Shown: piece by piece, positions 41,193 through 53,033 of the stretch | Layout of the letters: each line of letters begins with the position of its first letter | How positions within the stretch are numbered: the stretch's first letter is position 1 | NCBI GenBank assembly: GCA_021324395.1 | Contig: JAJPJG010000043.1 | Span: 106,598-170,597 of the forward strand | Source of the DNA: Spartobacteria bacterium | Lineage (GTDB): Bacteria; Verrucomicrobiota; Verrucomicrobiia; Chthoniobacterales; Chthoniobacteraceae | Length of the DNA: 64,000 bases | Direction: 5' to 3' | Program-made: the position numbers and the translations under genes | Notes under the pieces: generated by a model | Databases searched by the model: none | What the model was told of the DNA's origin: nothing | What the model saw: only the letters and a program-made list of their open reading frames with translations

Positions 41193-42614
41193 CTACGCCG
41201 CGGCGTCCTCTCCGCCGTAGCTTTCCTCCACGCGCTTGGCGACGTCGCGATAGCCGTAGTCCACCTCGTAGATCTGCTTCATGCAGTCGAGGTATTTCTC
41301 TTTGTCGCCAAGTTTTTCGTGAACGAGCCCGAGTTTGTAGAGGATGTCTTTTTTGTTCTCGTCCATGACGAGAATCTCGCTCGCGGCGGCATGGAAAGTA
41401 TTCTTCGCCAGGTCGAGCATGTTTTTGCCGACATAGCATTGGCCGAGCAGGTTCATCGCTTTGAGGCGGACGTTCGGGTTTTGTCGCGCGCGCTGGAGTT
41501 CAGGAATCGCGTCGGTGAAATGGCCGGCGTTGAGCAACTGTTCGCCAAGCTCGAAGCGATATAGCAGATCGGTCGGATTGCGCTCGACGCGTTTTCTCGC
41601 CTCGTCGATGAGCATCTCGGCTTTTTGCTTTTGCAAATCCTCGAATTGCGTGCGGACCTCCGCTGCGTTTTCCGCGTCGCCGTTTTGCTCAAGCCACTGT
41701 TCGAACTCGCGGATTTTTGCCTCGAGCATTTTGAGGCCAATGTCGGAAACTTTGCGCGCAATATTCGGGTCCGTGTTCTTTGTCAGCTCGGACGTGTAGG
41801 TATACCAGGTGAGCGCGCTTTCGAGGTCGCCTTTCTGTTCGTAAAGGGCCGCGATGCGACGGGTGACATCGACGTTTTGCGGATTTTGTTCGTATTGCTG
41901 CCCGAGCTCGGCGAGCTGTTGCTCGATGACTTCGTCGCTTTTTACCACTCGATTTTTTTGTTCGAGCGAGACGGCTTCCTCTTTGTTTTTGATCAGATCG
42001 CGATAGTCCTTCGAGCCGCCGGATTGCGCGACTTCCTCCCATCCGCCTGTTGACATTGAAGCCTGCGCAGCGGCGTCCTTGCCGCGCTTGATCGCGATCA
42101 AATCGGCCGGATTGAGCTCGCTGATTTTGTTGTAAATTTCGACTGCTTTGTCACTCAGTCCGCTTTCGTAATAATGTGCGCCGAGTTCGTGCAAAGCTTT
42201 TGTATCTTTCGGATTCCCCTCCACGAGCGTTTCGAGCGCGAAGGCCGCAATCTCCGGCTTTCCCGCGGCTTTGGCAGCATCGCGCAACAGTATGTTTGCC
42301 TGCTGATTGTAAGGATCGCTCTCGAGCGATTTTTCCGCCATTTCCATCGCGGCGAGCGGATCTTTTTTCAAAGTGCTACTGCCTTTCAGCGACATGCCGG
42401 AAATTCCTGAAAGAAAACCTCGCTTGCCTTTGGTCGCCTGCACTTCCGCGCGGCGCAGCATCTTGCGGCCGTCGAGAAAATCGGGTTCTTCCTTCAGCAC
42501 TGCCTGCAAAAGGGAGATCGAGTAGCCAAAATTGCGCAGCTCGATAGCGCTGATTGCTTTGAGCCAAAGGCTGCGCGCGTTTTCGGAAAGGTCTTGTTCA
42601 GTTTTTACGGCCAT
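41193..42614 (-). CDS. Tetratricopeptide repeat protein
   Basis: A 473-residue cytoplasmic protein built of TPR units (for example ALHELGAHYYESGLSDKAVEIYNKISELNP at about 140-170, IAALYEQKGDLESALTWY, and LYRFELGEQLLNAGHFTDAIPELQRA). It begins without a signal peptide, has a short linker rich in Gly/Ser (MSTGGWEEVAQSGGS), and ends acidic. TPR proteins act as scaffolds; no partner is implied by the neighbourhood. It is separated from the S8 gene by 74 bases. Confidence 0.85.
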   Translation of the reverse strand: MAVKTEQDLSENARSLWLKAISAIELRNFGYSISLLQAVLKEEPDFLDGRKMLRRAEVQATKGKRGFLSGISGMSLKGSSTLKKDPLAAMEMAEKSLESDPYNQQANILLRDAAKAAGKPEIAAFALETLVEGNPKDTKALHELGAHYYESGLSDKAVEIYNKISELNPADLIAIKRGKDAAAQASMSTGGWEEVAQSGGSKDYRDLIKNKEEAVSLEQKNRVVKSDEVIEQQLAELGQQYEQNPQNVDVTRRIAALYEQKGDLESALTWYTYTSELTKNTDPNIARKVSDIGLKMLEAKIREFEQWLEQNGDAENAAEVRTQFEDLQKQKAEMLIDEARKRVERNPTDLLYRFELGEQLLNAGHFTDAIPELQRARQNPNVRLKAMNLLGQCYVGKNMLDLAKNTFHAAASEILVMDENKKDILYKLGLVHEKLGDKEKYLDCMKQIYEVDYGYRDVAKRVEESYGGEDAAA

Positions 42615-42752
42615 AGGGAACGCGGAAAAACTAAACTGCGCCCGCCGATTTTACAATGCCGTCGCGCATGGTTTCGCGGTTTTTGTCGGCAAAGTGCCCC
42701 AGCGCGGCGCTTGTGCCGGATTGGCAGCTGCGATAGTTACATTTTTTCCGTT

Positions 42753-43178
42753 ATGAAAAAACAACACTGGATGGTGAAACAGGAGCCGACCGCTTATTCG
42801 TGGGACGATTTTGTGCGCGATGGAAAAACGGCTTGGACCGGCGTGCGAAATTTTCAGGCGCGCAATAATCTCAAGGCGATGCGCAAAGGTGACGAGGTGC
42901 TGTTTTACCACAGCGTCGTCGGCAAGGAAGTGGTCGGAATCGCCGAGGTCGCGCGCGACGCATATCCCGACCCGACCGCGAAAGAAGGCGAATGGATCTG
43001 CGTCGATCTCGTGCCGGTGCGCGCGCTCGCAAAACCCGTAACGCTCGAAGAAATCAAAGGCGTGCCGGTTCTTTCAAAAATTCCGTTGCTCAAGCAATCG
43101 CGCCTTTCCGTCATGCCGCTCTCTTCTCAGGAATTTAACGCAATTTTAAAAATGGCATCGGCGCGCAAACGGAATTAG
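42753..43178 (+). CDS. EVE-domain protein
   Basis: A 141-residue single-domain protein. It begins HWMVKQEPTAYSWDDFVRDGKTAWTGVRNFQARN, followed by GDEVLFYHS and KEVVGIAEV, the typical EVE sequence (W..K.EP...S...L......W.GVRN..AR). EVE domains belong to the PUA-like fold and bind modified bases or RNA. The ATG at 42753 is used since the upstream part of the open frame is unrelated. The function in this organism is unknown. It is transcribed away from the TPR gene. Confidence 0.9.
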   Translation: MKKQHWMVKQEPTAYSWDDFVRDGKTAWTGVRNFQARNNLKAMRKGDEVLFYHSVVGKEVVGIAEVARDAYPDPTAKEGEWICVDLVPVRALAKPVTLEEIKGVPVLSKIPLLKQSRLSVMPLSSQEFNAILKMASARKRN

Positions 43179-43229
43179 ACTTGCGAATAATTGAACACGG
43201 GGACAATCCCGCACGTCAGACAACTACAT

Positions 43230-43586
43230 ATGAAAAAACTAACGACCCTCCTTGGCATCGCCGCGCTCGGCATGCTCGGTTTTCCGGCCCTCGCCGCCGA
43301 TGAAAAATCTGAAACAACAGTCAAAGGCGAAATCCTGGATCTCACCTGTTACGCCGATCACGGTGGATCGGGCGAAAAGCACGCGGGTTGCGCAGAGAAG
43401 TGCATCTCGATGGGGCTGCCGGTCGGCATTAAAGGCGAAGATGGCAAGGTTTACACCGTCGTCGGCGCCCACAAGCCGATGAACAAAGAGCTCGCGCAAT
43501 ACGCCGGCAAAACCGTGACGCTCAAAGGCAAGGTCGCTGAAAAAGACGGCGTCTCGTTGCTCGAAAACGCCGAGATTGTCAAATAG
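43230..43586 (+). CDS. Small exported Cys/His-motif protein
   Basis: A 118-residue protein with a signal peptide (1-22, ending ALAA). The mature part contains GEILDLTCYADHGGSGEKHAGCAEKCISMG, with three Cys and two His in a short span (CYADH...KHAGCAEKC), suggesting a metal, heme or persulfide site, then a beta-rich region reading YTVVGAHKPMN and VTLKGKV. I recall this motif in small secreted proteins of Verrucomicrobiota and Planctomycetota but know no characterised member. The next gene, four bases downstream, encodes a membrane protein, probably a partner. Confidence 0.6.
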   Translation: MKKLTTLLGIAALGMLGFPALAADEKSETTVKGEILDLTCYADHGGSGEKHAGCAEKCISMGLPVGIKGEDGKVYTVVGAHKPMNKELAQYAGKTVTLKGKVAEKDGVSLLENAEIVK

Positions 43587-43589
43587 CGG

Positions 43590-44117
43590 ATGCCGCCGCA
43601 GAGCGCGTGGGAACTGATTCAGGAGCACCTGAAGCAGCCGGAATATCTGCACGTTTTACTCAACCCGCTGCCGATTTACGGGCTCGCGATGGGGTTGCTC
43701 GCGCTCGTCGTAGCGATGTCGTTGCGCAATCGAAAGGCGGAAATCACCGCGCTGATTATTGTCTTTATCGCCGCACTCTCTGCGTGGCCGACGATTCATT
43801 ACGGCGAGGCAGGGTATGATCGCGCGCAGACGCTGAATGAGACTTCGACCGACTGGCTCGACGCGCACGCGCAACGCGGCGAACGCGCGGAGCCTGCGTT
43901 TTACATTCTGGCCGCGCTCGCGGCAGCCGCGCTCGCCGTGCCATGGAAATTTCCAAAAACGGCGACCGCTTTAAACACGCTGACTTTGCTCGGCACGATC
44001 GCAGTGCTCGCAATTGGCGCGTGGGTCGCCTATGCGGGCGGGCAGGTGAGGCATCAGGAATTTCGCTACGGCACGCCGCCGGAGCCGAAGGGCGGCTACG
44101 AAAAAATGCGCGATTGA
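43590..44117 (+). CDS. Small integral membrane protein (DUF2231-like)
   Basis: A 175-residue protein with four hydrophobic helices (about 28-45, 50-68, 105-120, 130-148). The segment [21 protein letters not shown] resembles the start of DUF2231 (H.....P......G......), and the end is polar ([15 protein letters not shown]). It begins three bases after the Cys/His secreted protein, so the two are very likely one operon. A role in membrane redox or metal chemistry is a guess from the pairing. Confidence 0.5.
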   Translation: MPPQSAWELIQEHLKQPEYLHVLLNPLPIYGLAMGLLALVVAMSLRNRKAEITALIIVFIAALSAWPTIHYGEAGYDRAQTLNETSTDWLDAHAQRGERAEPAFYILAALAAAALAVPWKFPKTATALNTLTLLGTIAVLAIGAWVAYAGGQVRHQEFRYGTPPEPKGGYEKMRD

Positions 44118-44155
44118 TTCATCCTCACGCCGCCGCGAATCCGAATCAGTTTTGT

Positions 44156-44344
44156 ATGGCAACGAAACTAAACATTCGCGGCAACTGGAATGAAATCAAA
44201 GGCAGGCTGAAACAGAAATACGGTCAGTTAACAGATGACGACCTGACATTTGCGGAAGGTAAGGACGACGAATTGTTGGGCCGGCTACAGCAAAAGCTCG
44301 GTCGCGCGAAGGAAGAAATCCGCGACGAGATCGAGAAGCTGTGA
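44156..44344 (+). CDS. CsbD-family stress protein
   Basis: A 62-residue CsbD-like protein: [25 protein letters not shown] followed by [21 protein letters not shown]. The G.W.(E)IKG..KQ..G.LTDDDL...GK..EL.G..Q...G pattern is diagnostic. Such proteins accumulate under general stress; their molecular function is unknown. The open frame runs further upstream but only this ATG (44156) gives the domain at the start. Its TGA is immediately followed by the stop of the convergent fumC. Confidence 0.9.
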   Translation: MATKLNIRGNWNEIKGRLKQKYGQLTDDDLTFAEGKDDELLGRLQQKLGRAKEEIRDEIEKL

Positions 44345-45757
44345 TTAACCGCCGGCGCTGCCTTCGCCGCCGGGCTTGGTCATCTCGACGGGGTCGAGCG
44401 CTTTGTTGAGCTCGGCTTCGGGCAGGATTTGTTTTTCGCGGCAAAGTTCGCGCACGGTTTTGCCGGTCTTCGCCGATTCTTTTGCGATCTCGGCTGCTCG
44501 ATCGTAGCCGATGATCGGCGCGAGACTCGTCACCATCGCCATCGAATATTCGACGAGTTCATTGCAGCGCGCGACGTTCGCGGCGATGCCATCAACGCAG
44601 CGCGTGCGGAAAATTTCGCACGCATTTGCGAGGAGACGGATGCTTTCCAAAATATTGTGTGCGAGCACAGGCATCATCACGTTGAGATCGAAATTGCCGT
44701 TCGCGCCGGCCCATGTAATCGTCGCGTCGTTGCCGATGACTTGCGCGCATACCTGCATCATTGCTTCGCTCATCACCGGATTCACTTTACCGGGCATGAT
44801 TGACGAGCCGGGCTGCGTTTCGGGCAGACGGATTTCACCGATTCCGCAGCGCGGGCCGCTGCTGATCCAGCGAATATCGTTAGCGATTTTAAATAAACTG
44901 ACAGCGATTGTTTTCAACTGTCCGCTCGCCTGAACGAGTCCATCCTTCGCGGCCTGCGCCTCGAAATGATTGTGCGCTTCGCGAAATGCGATGCCGGTGC
45001 GGTTCCACAAATGATGCATCACTTTGCCGGGAAATTCCGGATGGCAATTCAAGCCGGTGCCGACCGCGGTGCCGCCGAGCGCGAGTTCCTCGATCGCGGA
45101 AATCGCGTTACCCGCGCGCAGCTTTGCGTATTCGATCTGCGTCGCGTAGCCGGAAAATTCCTGTCCGAGCCGGATCGGCGTTGCGTCCATCAAATGCGTG
45201 CGGCCGATTTTGATCACGTCCCAAAACTCCGTCGCCTTGCGCGCGAGTGCGCCGTGCAAGCTATCGAGCGCGGGCATGAGGTGATTGCGCAACGCCTCGC
45301 CCACGGCGATGTGGATTGCGGTCGGGATCACGTCGTTGCTCGACTGGCCCATGTTGACATGGTCGTTCGGATGCACCGGCTCTTTTGAGCCGATCGGTTT
45401 GCCGGCGATTTGCGAGCAGCGATTCGCGATCACTTCGTTCGCGTTCATGTTCGTGCTCGTGCCGGAGCCGGTCTGAAAAATATCGATTGGAAAATGCTCG
45501 TCGAGTTTTCCGTCGATGACTTCCTGTGCGGCCTGCGCGATGAGCGTCGCGCGTGGGTCGTCGAGTTTGCCGAGCTCGAAATTCGCCTCGGCGGCGGCCC
45601 ATTTCACGAGCCCGAGCGCGCGGATAAACTCGCGTGAAAAGCGATAGCCGCTGATGGGAAAATTCAAAACCGCGCGTTGCGTCGTCGCGCCGTAAAGTGC
45701 GTGGGCGGGCACTTCCATCGTGCCCATCGAGTCTTTTTCAATTCGGATATTCGACAT
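44345..45757 (-). CDS. fumC: Fumarate hydratase, class II
   Basis: A 470-residue homotetrameric fumarase of the argininosuccinate lyase superfamily. The signature GSSIMPGKVNP (about 320) with its mobile loop, the TGSGTSTNMN segment near residue 100 and KIGRTHLMDATP near 190 are typical of FumC. It interconverts fumarate and malate in the TCA cycle and contains no iron-sulfur cluster. It is followed on the same strand, towards lower coordinates, only by the convergent csbD; the methyltransferase gene lies upstream at 45809-46435. Confidence 0.96.
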   Translation of the reverse strand: MSNIRIEKDSMGTMEVPAHALYGATTQRAVLNFPISGYRFSREFIRALGLVKWAAAEANFELGKLDDPRATLIAQAAQEVIDGKLDEHFPIDIFQTGSGTSTNMNANEVIANRCSQIAGKPIGSKEPVHPNDHVNMGQSSNDVIPTAIHIAVGEALRNHLMPALDSLHGALARKATEFWDVIKIGRTHLMDATPIRLGQEFSGYATQIEYAKLRAGNAISAIEELALGGTAVGTGLNCHPEFPGKVMHHLWNRTGIAFREAHNHFEAQAAKDGLVQASGQLKTIAVSLFKIANDIRWISSGPRCGIGEIRLPETQPGSSIMPGKVNPVMSEAMMQVCAQVIGNDATITWAGANGNFDLNVMMPVLAHNILESIRLLANACEIFRTRCVDGIAANVARCNELVEYSMAMVTSLAPIIGYDRAAEIAKESAKTGKTVRELCREKQILPEAELNKALDPVEMTKPGGEGSAGG

Positions 45758-45808
45758 GGCGGGAGGATCGCGAAGCCGCGTCGCGCGGGCTTTGCGAAAA
45801 TTGGCGGG

Positions 45809-46435
45809 TTAGTGTTTTCCGTTGCCGTTGCCGTTGCAACTGCAATGGCCGTTCGCGTGACCGTTTGCTTGCTTATAAAAAACAGTTACAAACATCGGCG
45901 GAATATTTTGCAGGCAATATTCGCTCTCGGCGCGGGCGAAATGGCCGCAATGACCGCGGTCGCGCAGCTCGTTCGTCACTTGATAGATGATAAATGCCGC
46001 ATGCGGAGCGGGCACGAGCGAGCCGTGAATGCGCCGCAAAATCTCGCGCTTTTTATTGATCTCCATCGTGCTGAACGGGATTCCGGAAACGACATAATCG
46101 CAATGTGCGATGCCGCGTTTTGCCAGTTCTTCGGGCAACAACGCGCAGTCGTCATTGACGATGGAAATGCGCGCATCATTGCGAAACTGATGGCGCAAAT
46201 GATTCGCAAGCTCCGGATCGAGTTCGAATAACAACAGCGTCGAATCCGGGTGCATGCGCCGCACGATCTCGCGTGTGTGGCAGCCTTCGCCGGGACCGAA
46301 TTCCGCGATCACGCGCGGCTTCGAAAAGTCGAATTTGCCGGAGACGCGATTGATCAGCACGCGCGAACTCGGGACGATGGAAGCGACCTGCATCGGACGC
46401 TGGAGGAAACGTTTAAAAAAAAGGGCTGCACTCAT
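45809..46435 (-). CDS. Phospholipid N-methyltransferase-like SAM-dependent enzyme
   Basis: A 208-residue Rossmann-fold methyltransferase. The amphipathic N-terminus FFKRFLQRPMQVASIVPSS and the SAM motif EFGPGEG (about 45-51), followed by LLFELDPE, match the phosphatidylethanolamine/phospholipid N-methyltransferase (PmtA-like) group. Motif IV would be the VVSGIPFS segment. The substrate might instead be another lipid or rRNA, since KsgA-like enzymes share the fold. The last 20 residues are an unusual Asn/Gly/His-rich tail (KQANGHANGHCSCNGNGNG), possibly metal-binding. It is separated by 70 bases from acnA. Confidence 0.75.
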   Translation of the reverse strand: MSAALFFKRFLQRPMQVASIVPSSRVLINRVSGKFDFSKPRVIAEFGPGEGCHTREIVRRMHPDSTLLLFELDPELANHLRHQFRNDARISIVNDDCALLPEELAKRGIAHCDYVVSGIPFSTMEINKKREILRRIHGSLVPAPHAAFIIYQVTNELRDRGHCGHFARAESEYCLQNIPPMFVTVFYKQANGHANGHCSCNGNGNGKH

Positions 46436-46505
46436 TTTTTACCTGCGGGGAGGGTGAAAACTATTTCGGTTTGATCTGCGAATGTCCAGCCCCGATGCCG
46501 ACCGT

Positions 46506-49352
<2,847 letters not shown>

Positions 49353-49361
49353 GGGAGAACC

Positions 49362-49841
49362 TTACTTCAACTTCGCCAAAGTCGCCTTTACTGCGTCGAA
49401 ATCGGGCAGCTCTTTCGGTGTCGGTGTTTGCTCGGAATATTGAATGACGCCGTTTTTATCGATGACGAACGCCGCGCGTTTCGCGGCGGGACCAAGGCCG
49501 ACAAGGTCTTCCAGCAGCACGTCGTAGGCTTTGGCGACCGCGCGTTTGTAATCGCTCACGAGCGGGAAAGTGATGCCTTCCTTTTGCGCCCACGCTTCCT
49601 GCGCGAATGGCGAATCAACGCTGATGCCGATGACGGTCGCGTCGAGTTTCTCGTAATCAGAAAGTCCGCCGCTGATGCTGCACATTTCCTGCGTGCAAAC
49701 GCCGGTGAAAGCCGCGGGGAAGAAAAGCAAAACCGTGTTTTTTTTGCCGAAGTTTTCGCTCAGCTTCACGTCTGTAAGGCCGGACGCGGTTTTGGATTTC
49801 AGTGTAAAGTCGGGTGCTTGGGTGCCGGTTGGAAGTGCCAT
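49362..49841 (-). CDS. Peroxiredoxin (AhpE/Bcp-like, AhpC/TSA family)
   Basis: A 159-residue thiol peroxidase. The active-site segment is FFPAAFTGVCTQEMCSI, with the peroxidatic Cys in GVCTQ and a second Cys five positions later (CX4C). The PDFTLKS start and VIDKNGVIQYSE end are normal. It reduces hydrogen or organic peroxides. The ATG at 49841 is chosen (PTGTQAPDF start); the 14 upstream codons add a basic leader of unlikely value. It lies nine bases downstream of the acnA start on the same strand, that is, it precedes acnA in one operon. Confidence 0.9.
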   Translation of the reverse strand: MALPTGTQAPDFTLKSKTASGLTDVKLSENFGKKNTVLLFFPAAFTGVCTQEMCSISGGLSDYEKLDATVIGISVDSPFAQEAWAQKEGITFPLVSDYKRAVAKAYDVLLEDLVGLGPAAKRAAFVIDKNGVIQYSEQTPTPKELPDFDAVKATLAKLK

Positions 49842-50000
49842 AGTTCGTCGAATTTTTTTCGCGACGCGACTATAGGTTTGCACCGGACGCGGTCAATCCC
49901 GAACCGCTTTTGGGAATCGCAGACTGCGAAAATGACGCGCATTCCACAGAATCTTAATCTGCGGGAACCCGCGAAATCTGCGGATAAAACGAAATCGAGC

Positions 50001-50204
50001 TTAGCGCGGCGAAATGCTGCCGCCCCAGGACATGCCTGTATTCGGCGCTTCGGCGACCGCCGGCAAATTCGGATCGGTCTGGTGGTATGCCTGACGATTC
50101 GTATTGCGGAACCGTGAATTTTCGTCGCCTTTGATCGCACTGCACCCCGCGTTGACAAAAATCGCAGCAAAGAGAGCGCAGATTATGGAAATTCTCAATT
50201 TCAT
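50001..50204 (-). CDS. Small lipoprotein of unknown function
   Basis: A 67-residue protein with a lipoprotein signal: basic start (KLR), hydrophobic core, lipobox VNAGC with the Cys at about residue 20. The mature part is short and polar (KGDENSRFRNTNRQAYHQTD) and ends in a Ser/Gly tail. Outer-membrane or periplasmic location is likely. Alternative start codons lie three and 19 codons upstream; the ATG at 50204 gives the cleanest signal. It follows the CorC-like gene by 53 bases on the same strand. Confidence 0.6.
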   Translation of the reverse strand: MKLRISIICALFAAIFVNAGCSAIKGDENSRFRNTNRQAYHQTDPNLPAVAEAPNTGMSWGGSISPR

Positions 50205-50257
50205 GAAAAACATAATTGCAGTTCCATGCCAGCTTGGCAAGTAATTTTTGAAAAAAA

Positions 50258-51211
50258 TCAAACCACTGCCGCACTGACCAGCCTGCTCAGCAAATTTTCC
50301 GAGCTTACGACCCCGAGCGGCTTGCCAGTCGGATCGAGCACTGCCGCGAGCGTGATGCGTGCCGCGCGCAATTTGCGGATCACGTGATACGCCTCTTCGT
50401 TCGCAGGCACGCTGACGATGCGCCGTTGATATGCGCTAATTTTGTCGCGCGGCGTTTGATCGACGAGCACTTCGAATACGTTCACGAGGCCGAGGATTTG
50501 TCCGCTTTCGGAGGCGACCGGCAGACGATCGAGATTGCTCTCATGCGAGATTTTTAACAAATCGGCGACGCTAGTTTCCGGTCGAATCACGCACACTTTT
50601 TCCATCGGCACCATCACGTCTTTTGCGCGGACTTTGCGGAAATCGACGATGTTGTGAATCATCTGCCGCTCGAGTTTCGTCAATGCGCCTTCACGTTCGC
50701 TTTCGATCGTCAGGTATTTGAAATCCTCGCGCACGACGAAAAGTTTCTTCTGTTCGCTTGTTTTACGCGGAATAAATAACCGCACGAGCTTCGCCCCTGC
50801 GACGAGGAAGGGCGAAAGCAACAAATCGGTCACGCGCAACGGCTCGGATAACGCCGCGAGCGCACGATACGGAAAACGCCGGAACAGCGATTTCGGCAGC
50901 ATCTCGAGCCCCAGCAAATAGACCGGCAGCGCGATGATCGCGGTGAGCGCGTAGCCGGCGAGGCCGAAGCGCCGCACACATTCCTGCGCGAGCAAAATCA
51001 CGGCGCAGATGTTCATGAAATTCGTTACGAGCAGCACGGTCACGAGCAACCGCTCGGGAGTCGCGAGCAGGCGCTGGAGCTTGATCGCGGCGGGATCGTT
51101 GAGTTTTAGGCGATGCCGCAAACGGACGCGATTCACTGACAAAATTCCCGCTTCGATTCCGGAAAACATGAATGAAACGACGATGCAAATAACGATTGCG
51201 AGCGCGGTCAT
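50258..51211 (-). CDS. CNNM/CorC-HlyC family membrane protein with CBS pair (shorter paralogue)
   Basis: A 317-residue protein. The N-terminal CNNM domain (about 1-150) has three membrane helices with the FMFSGIEAGILSVNRVRLRHRL start. A linker is followed by two CBS domains (about 180-305; VRAKDVMVPMEKVCVI and AYHVIRKLRAARITLAAVLDP). It lacks the C-terminal CorC_HlyC domain present in its upstream neighbour. The family is linked to Mg/Co transport or efflux. The start ATG overlaps the neighbour's stop (ATGA), so the two paralogues are translationally coupled and may form one complex. Confidence 0.85.
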   Translation of the reverse strand: MTALAIVICIVVSFMFSGIEAGILSVNRVRLRHRLKLNDPAAIKLQRLLATPERLLVTVLLVTNFMNICAVILLAQECVRRFGLAGYALTAIIALPVYLLGLEMLPKSLFRRFPYRALAALSEPLRVTDLLLSPFLVAGAKLVRLFIPRKTSEQKKLFVVREDFKYLTIESEREGALTKLERQMIHNIVDFRKVRAKDVMVPMEKVCVIRPETSVADLLKISHESNLDRLPVASESGQILGLVNVFEVLVDQTPRDKISAYQRRIVSVPANEEAYHVIRKLRAARITLAAVLDPTGKPLGVVSSENLLSRLVSAAVV

Positions 51212-52458
51212 TTTGTTTCCTCCGGTGAAGCTTCCTCTCGCACGACCAGCACTTCCTCGACACCGCGCCGCGAGCTTCTGCGAACCGTTAACACAACGTC
51301 ATCGACGCGTAAATTAGCACCAACTTTCGGCACGTGACCGAGCCGGTTGAAAATGAGCCCGCCGATCGTATCGACGCCTTCAGCTTCCAAATGAAAACCA
51401 AGTTCACCGAGATCGTCGAGACGCGTGCGGCCGCTCGCGATGACGCGGCCATCGCCCGCCGGCTCGATGTAAAGTGCCTGGTCGGCCACGGGCACAGCGT
51501 CGCTGATGATTTCCTCGATGATATCGTTGAGCGTCACGACGCCTTCGGTCCCGCCGAACTCGTCCACGATCACGGCGAGTCCCTGCGGATGACGCAAAAA
51601 ATTGCGCAGCAAATCGAGCGCTTTCATCGTCTCCGGGACGAATGACGGCGGGATCATCGCCTCGGTGTAATGAACGCCGGGATCGAACAAAAACGCTTTC
51701 GCATCGATGATGCCGAGAATGTTGTCCGGCGTGTCCGCGAACACCGGCACGCGACGATGCCGCTTCAGTTTCAACTGCGCGATCGCTTCTTCGTTCGTAA
51801 GATCATCCGGTAGCGCGAAGAGATCGACACGCGGCGTCATGCAATCCTTCACCGTCTTGTCGCCTAGCTTGATGATTTCTTGGATCATCTCGCTCTCGGC
51901 GGCTTCGAGCGCGCCTTCCTCCGCGCTCAATTCCACAAGCGTCTCGAGTTCGTCTTCAGTCAAAAAATGATGCGTCTGCAATTTGTCCGGTGTGAAGACG
52001 TCGGCGATTTTTTCGCTTACCGATTGTAAAACTCTCGCCAGCGGATCGCAAAGTGGCATCAGCACCGTCATCACGCGCACACCGATTTTTGAAACGATAT
52101 ACGGCTCGGTCAGAGCGAGCACCTTCGGGCCGAGATCGCAAACCAGCACGATGAGCGCGAAAATCACGCCCGCGGCAAGCCAGAACGGCAACGCGCGCGG
52201 CGCGAACTCGCGGATCAGCACGAGGCTCAAAATGATCAGGGGCAGATTCACCATCGCGTCGGCGAGTAGGATTGCGCTGAGCAGACGGCGCGGGTTTTCC
52301 ATGAGCCGCTCCAGCGCGCGGGCGAGCCGCGGATTGCGCTTGTGCAGGCGCTGGATCTGGTAGCTCTTCAGCGAAAAGAGCGACGTTTCGATTGCCGACA
52401 AAAACGCAGACACGACCGCGAGCAACACGATGATGACGACAAATGGCCCGGCGGTCAT
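51208..52458 (-). CDS. CNNM/CorC-HlyC family membrane protein (full length)
   Basis: A 416-residue protein with CNNM membrane domain (about 1-180; AIETSLFSLKSYQIQRL start), two CBS domains (about 200-315; DKTVKDCMTPRVDLFALPDD and DLLRNFLRHPQGLAVIVDEFGGTEGVVTLNDIIEEI), and a C-terminal CorC_HlyC domain (about 330-405, GRTRLDDLGELGF). The VDEFGGTEG motif is a strong family marker. Mg/Co efflux or related transport is the usual role. Gene order full-length then short paralogue, overlapping by four bases. Confidence 0.88.
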   Translation of the reverse strand: MTAGPFVVIIVLLAVVSAFLSAIETSLFSLKSYQIQRLHKRNPRLARALERLMENPRRLLSAILLADAMVNLPLIILSLVLIREFAPRALPFWLAAGVIFALIVLVCDLGPKVLALTEPYIVSKIGVRVMTVLMPLCDPLARVLQSVSEKIADVFTPDKLQTHHFLTEDELETLVELSAEEGALEAAESEMIQEIIKLGDKTVKDCMTPRVDLFALPDDLTNEEAIAQLKLKRHRRVPVFADTPDNILGIIDAKAFLFDPGVHYTEAMIPPSFVPETMKALDLLRNFLRHPQGLAVIVDEFGGTEGVVTLNDIIEEIISDAVPVADQALYIEPAGDGRVIASGRTRLDDLGELGFHLEAEGVDTIGGLIFNRLGHVPKVGANLRVDDVVLTVRRSSRRGVEEVLVVREEASPEETK

Positions 52459-52549
52459 TGAATCCGCAAAGTGAATGAGGAAAGTGAAATCGCGTCAAGG
52501 CATGGAAAAGCCGGTTGACCATTCCGCTTTTGCTTTCCACTTTTGAAAC

Positions 52550-53005
52550 GTGAAAAAAGCCGACCGCATTTCCGCGTTTGTCGGGCAGCTCGGCGCCGCG
52601 CGCGCAGATCTCGATCCGTGCTACGTCGGCTATTTTCAATGTTTCAACGAGCAGCGTTATTACGAAGCGCACGACGTGCTCGAACATTTGTGGCTGAAGC
52701 AGCGCGACGAAAACTACGCGTTTTACAAAGGCTTGATCCAGGTCGCCGGCGCGTTTGTGCATTTGCAAAAACAATTTCAGCGTCCGCATCATCCGAAGGA
52801 TGGCCGCCGGCTGCACCCCGCCGTGCGCCTTTTCCAGCTCGGAATGAAAAACCTCGAGCCGTATCGGCCGCGACACATGCAGTTCGATGTCGAGGCGCTC
52901 TGCCGGCTTTGCGCCGAGCGCGTCGAGCAGATCGTTGCCAGTGATTATTCGCAAAACCCGTGGCGGCCAGACCGCGCGCCACAGATCGGTTTCATGCAGG
53001 CATGA
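52550..53005 (+). CDS. DUF309 protein
   Basis: A 151-residue helical protein starting at GTG. The pattern CFNEQRYYEAHDVLEHLWL and YKGLIQVAGAFVHLQK (FN...YFEAHEVLE.LW......  ..GLIQ.A.....  ) is the DUF309 domain. Structures of the family are small helical bundles; function is unknown. It is the first gene in a plus-strand group and lies 91 bases from the divergent CorC-like gene. Confidence 0.85.
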   Translation: MKKADRISAFVGQLGAARADLDPCYVGYFQCFNEQRYYEAHDVLEHLWLKQRDENYAFYKGLIQVAGAFVHLQKQFQRPHHPKDGRRLHPAVRLFQLGMKNLEPYRPRHMQFDVEALCRLCAERVEQIVASDYSQNPWRPDRAPQIGFMQA

Positions 53006-53033
53006 AACCTGCACTCTCACTCCACACTCGTTT

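Noticed and set aside
49961..49972. Perfect hairpin GCGGG-AA-CCCGC between the peroxiredoxin gene and the small lipoprotein gene
   Set aside because: Five-base stem with a two-base loop (too tight) and no T run after it; not a terminator.
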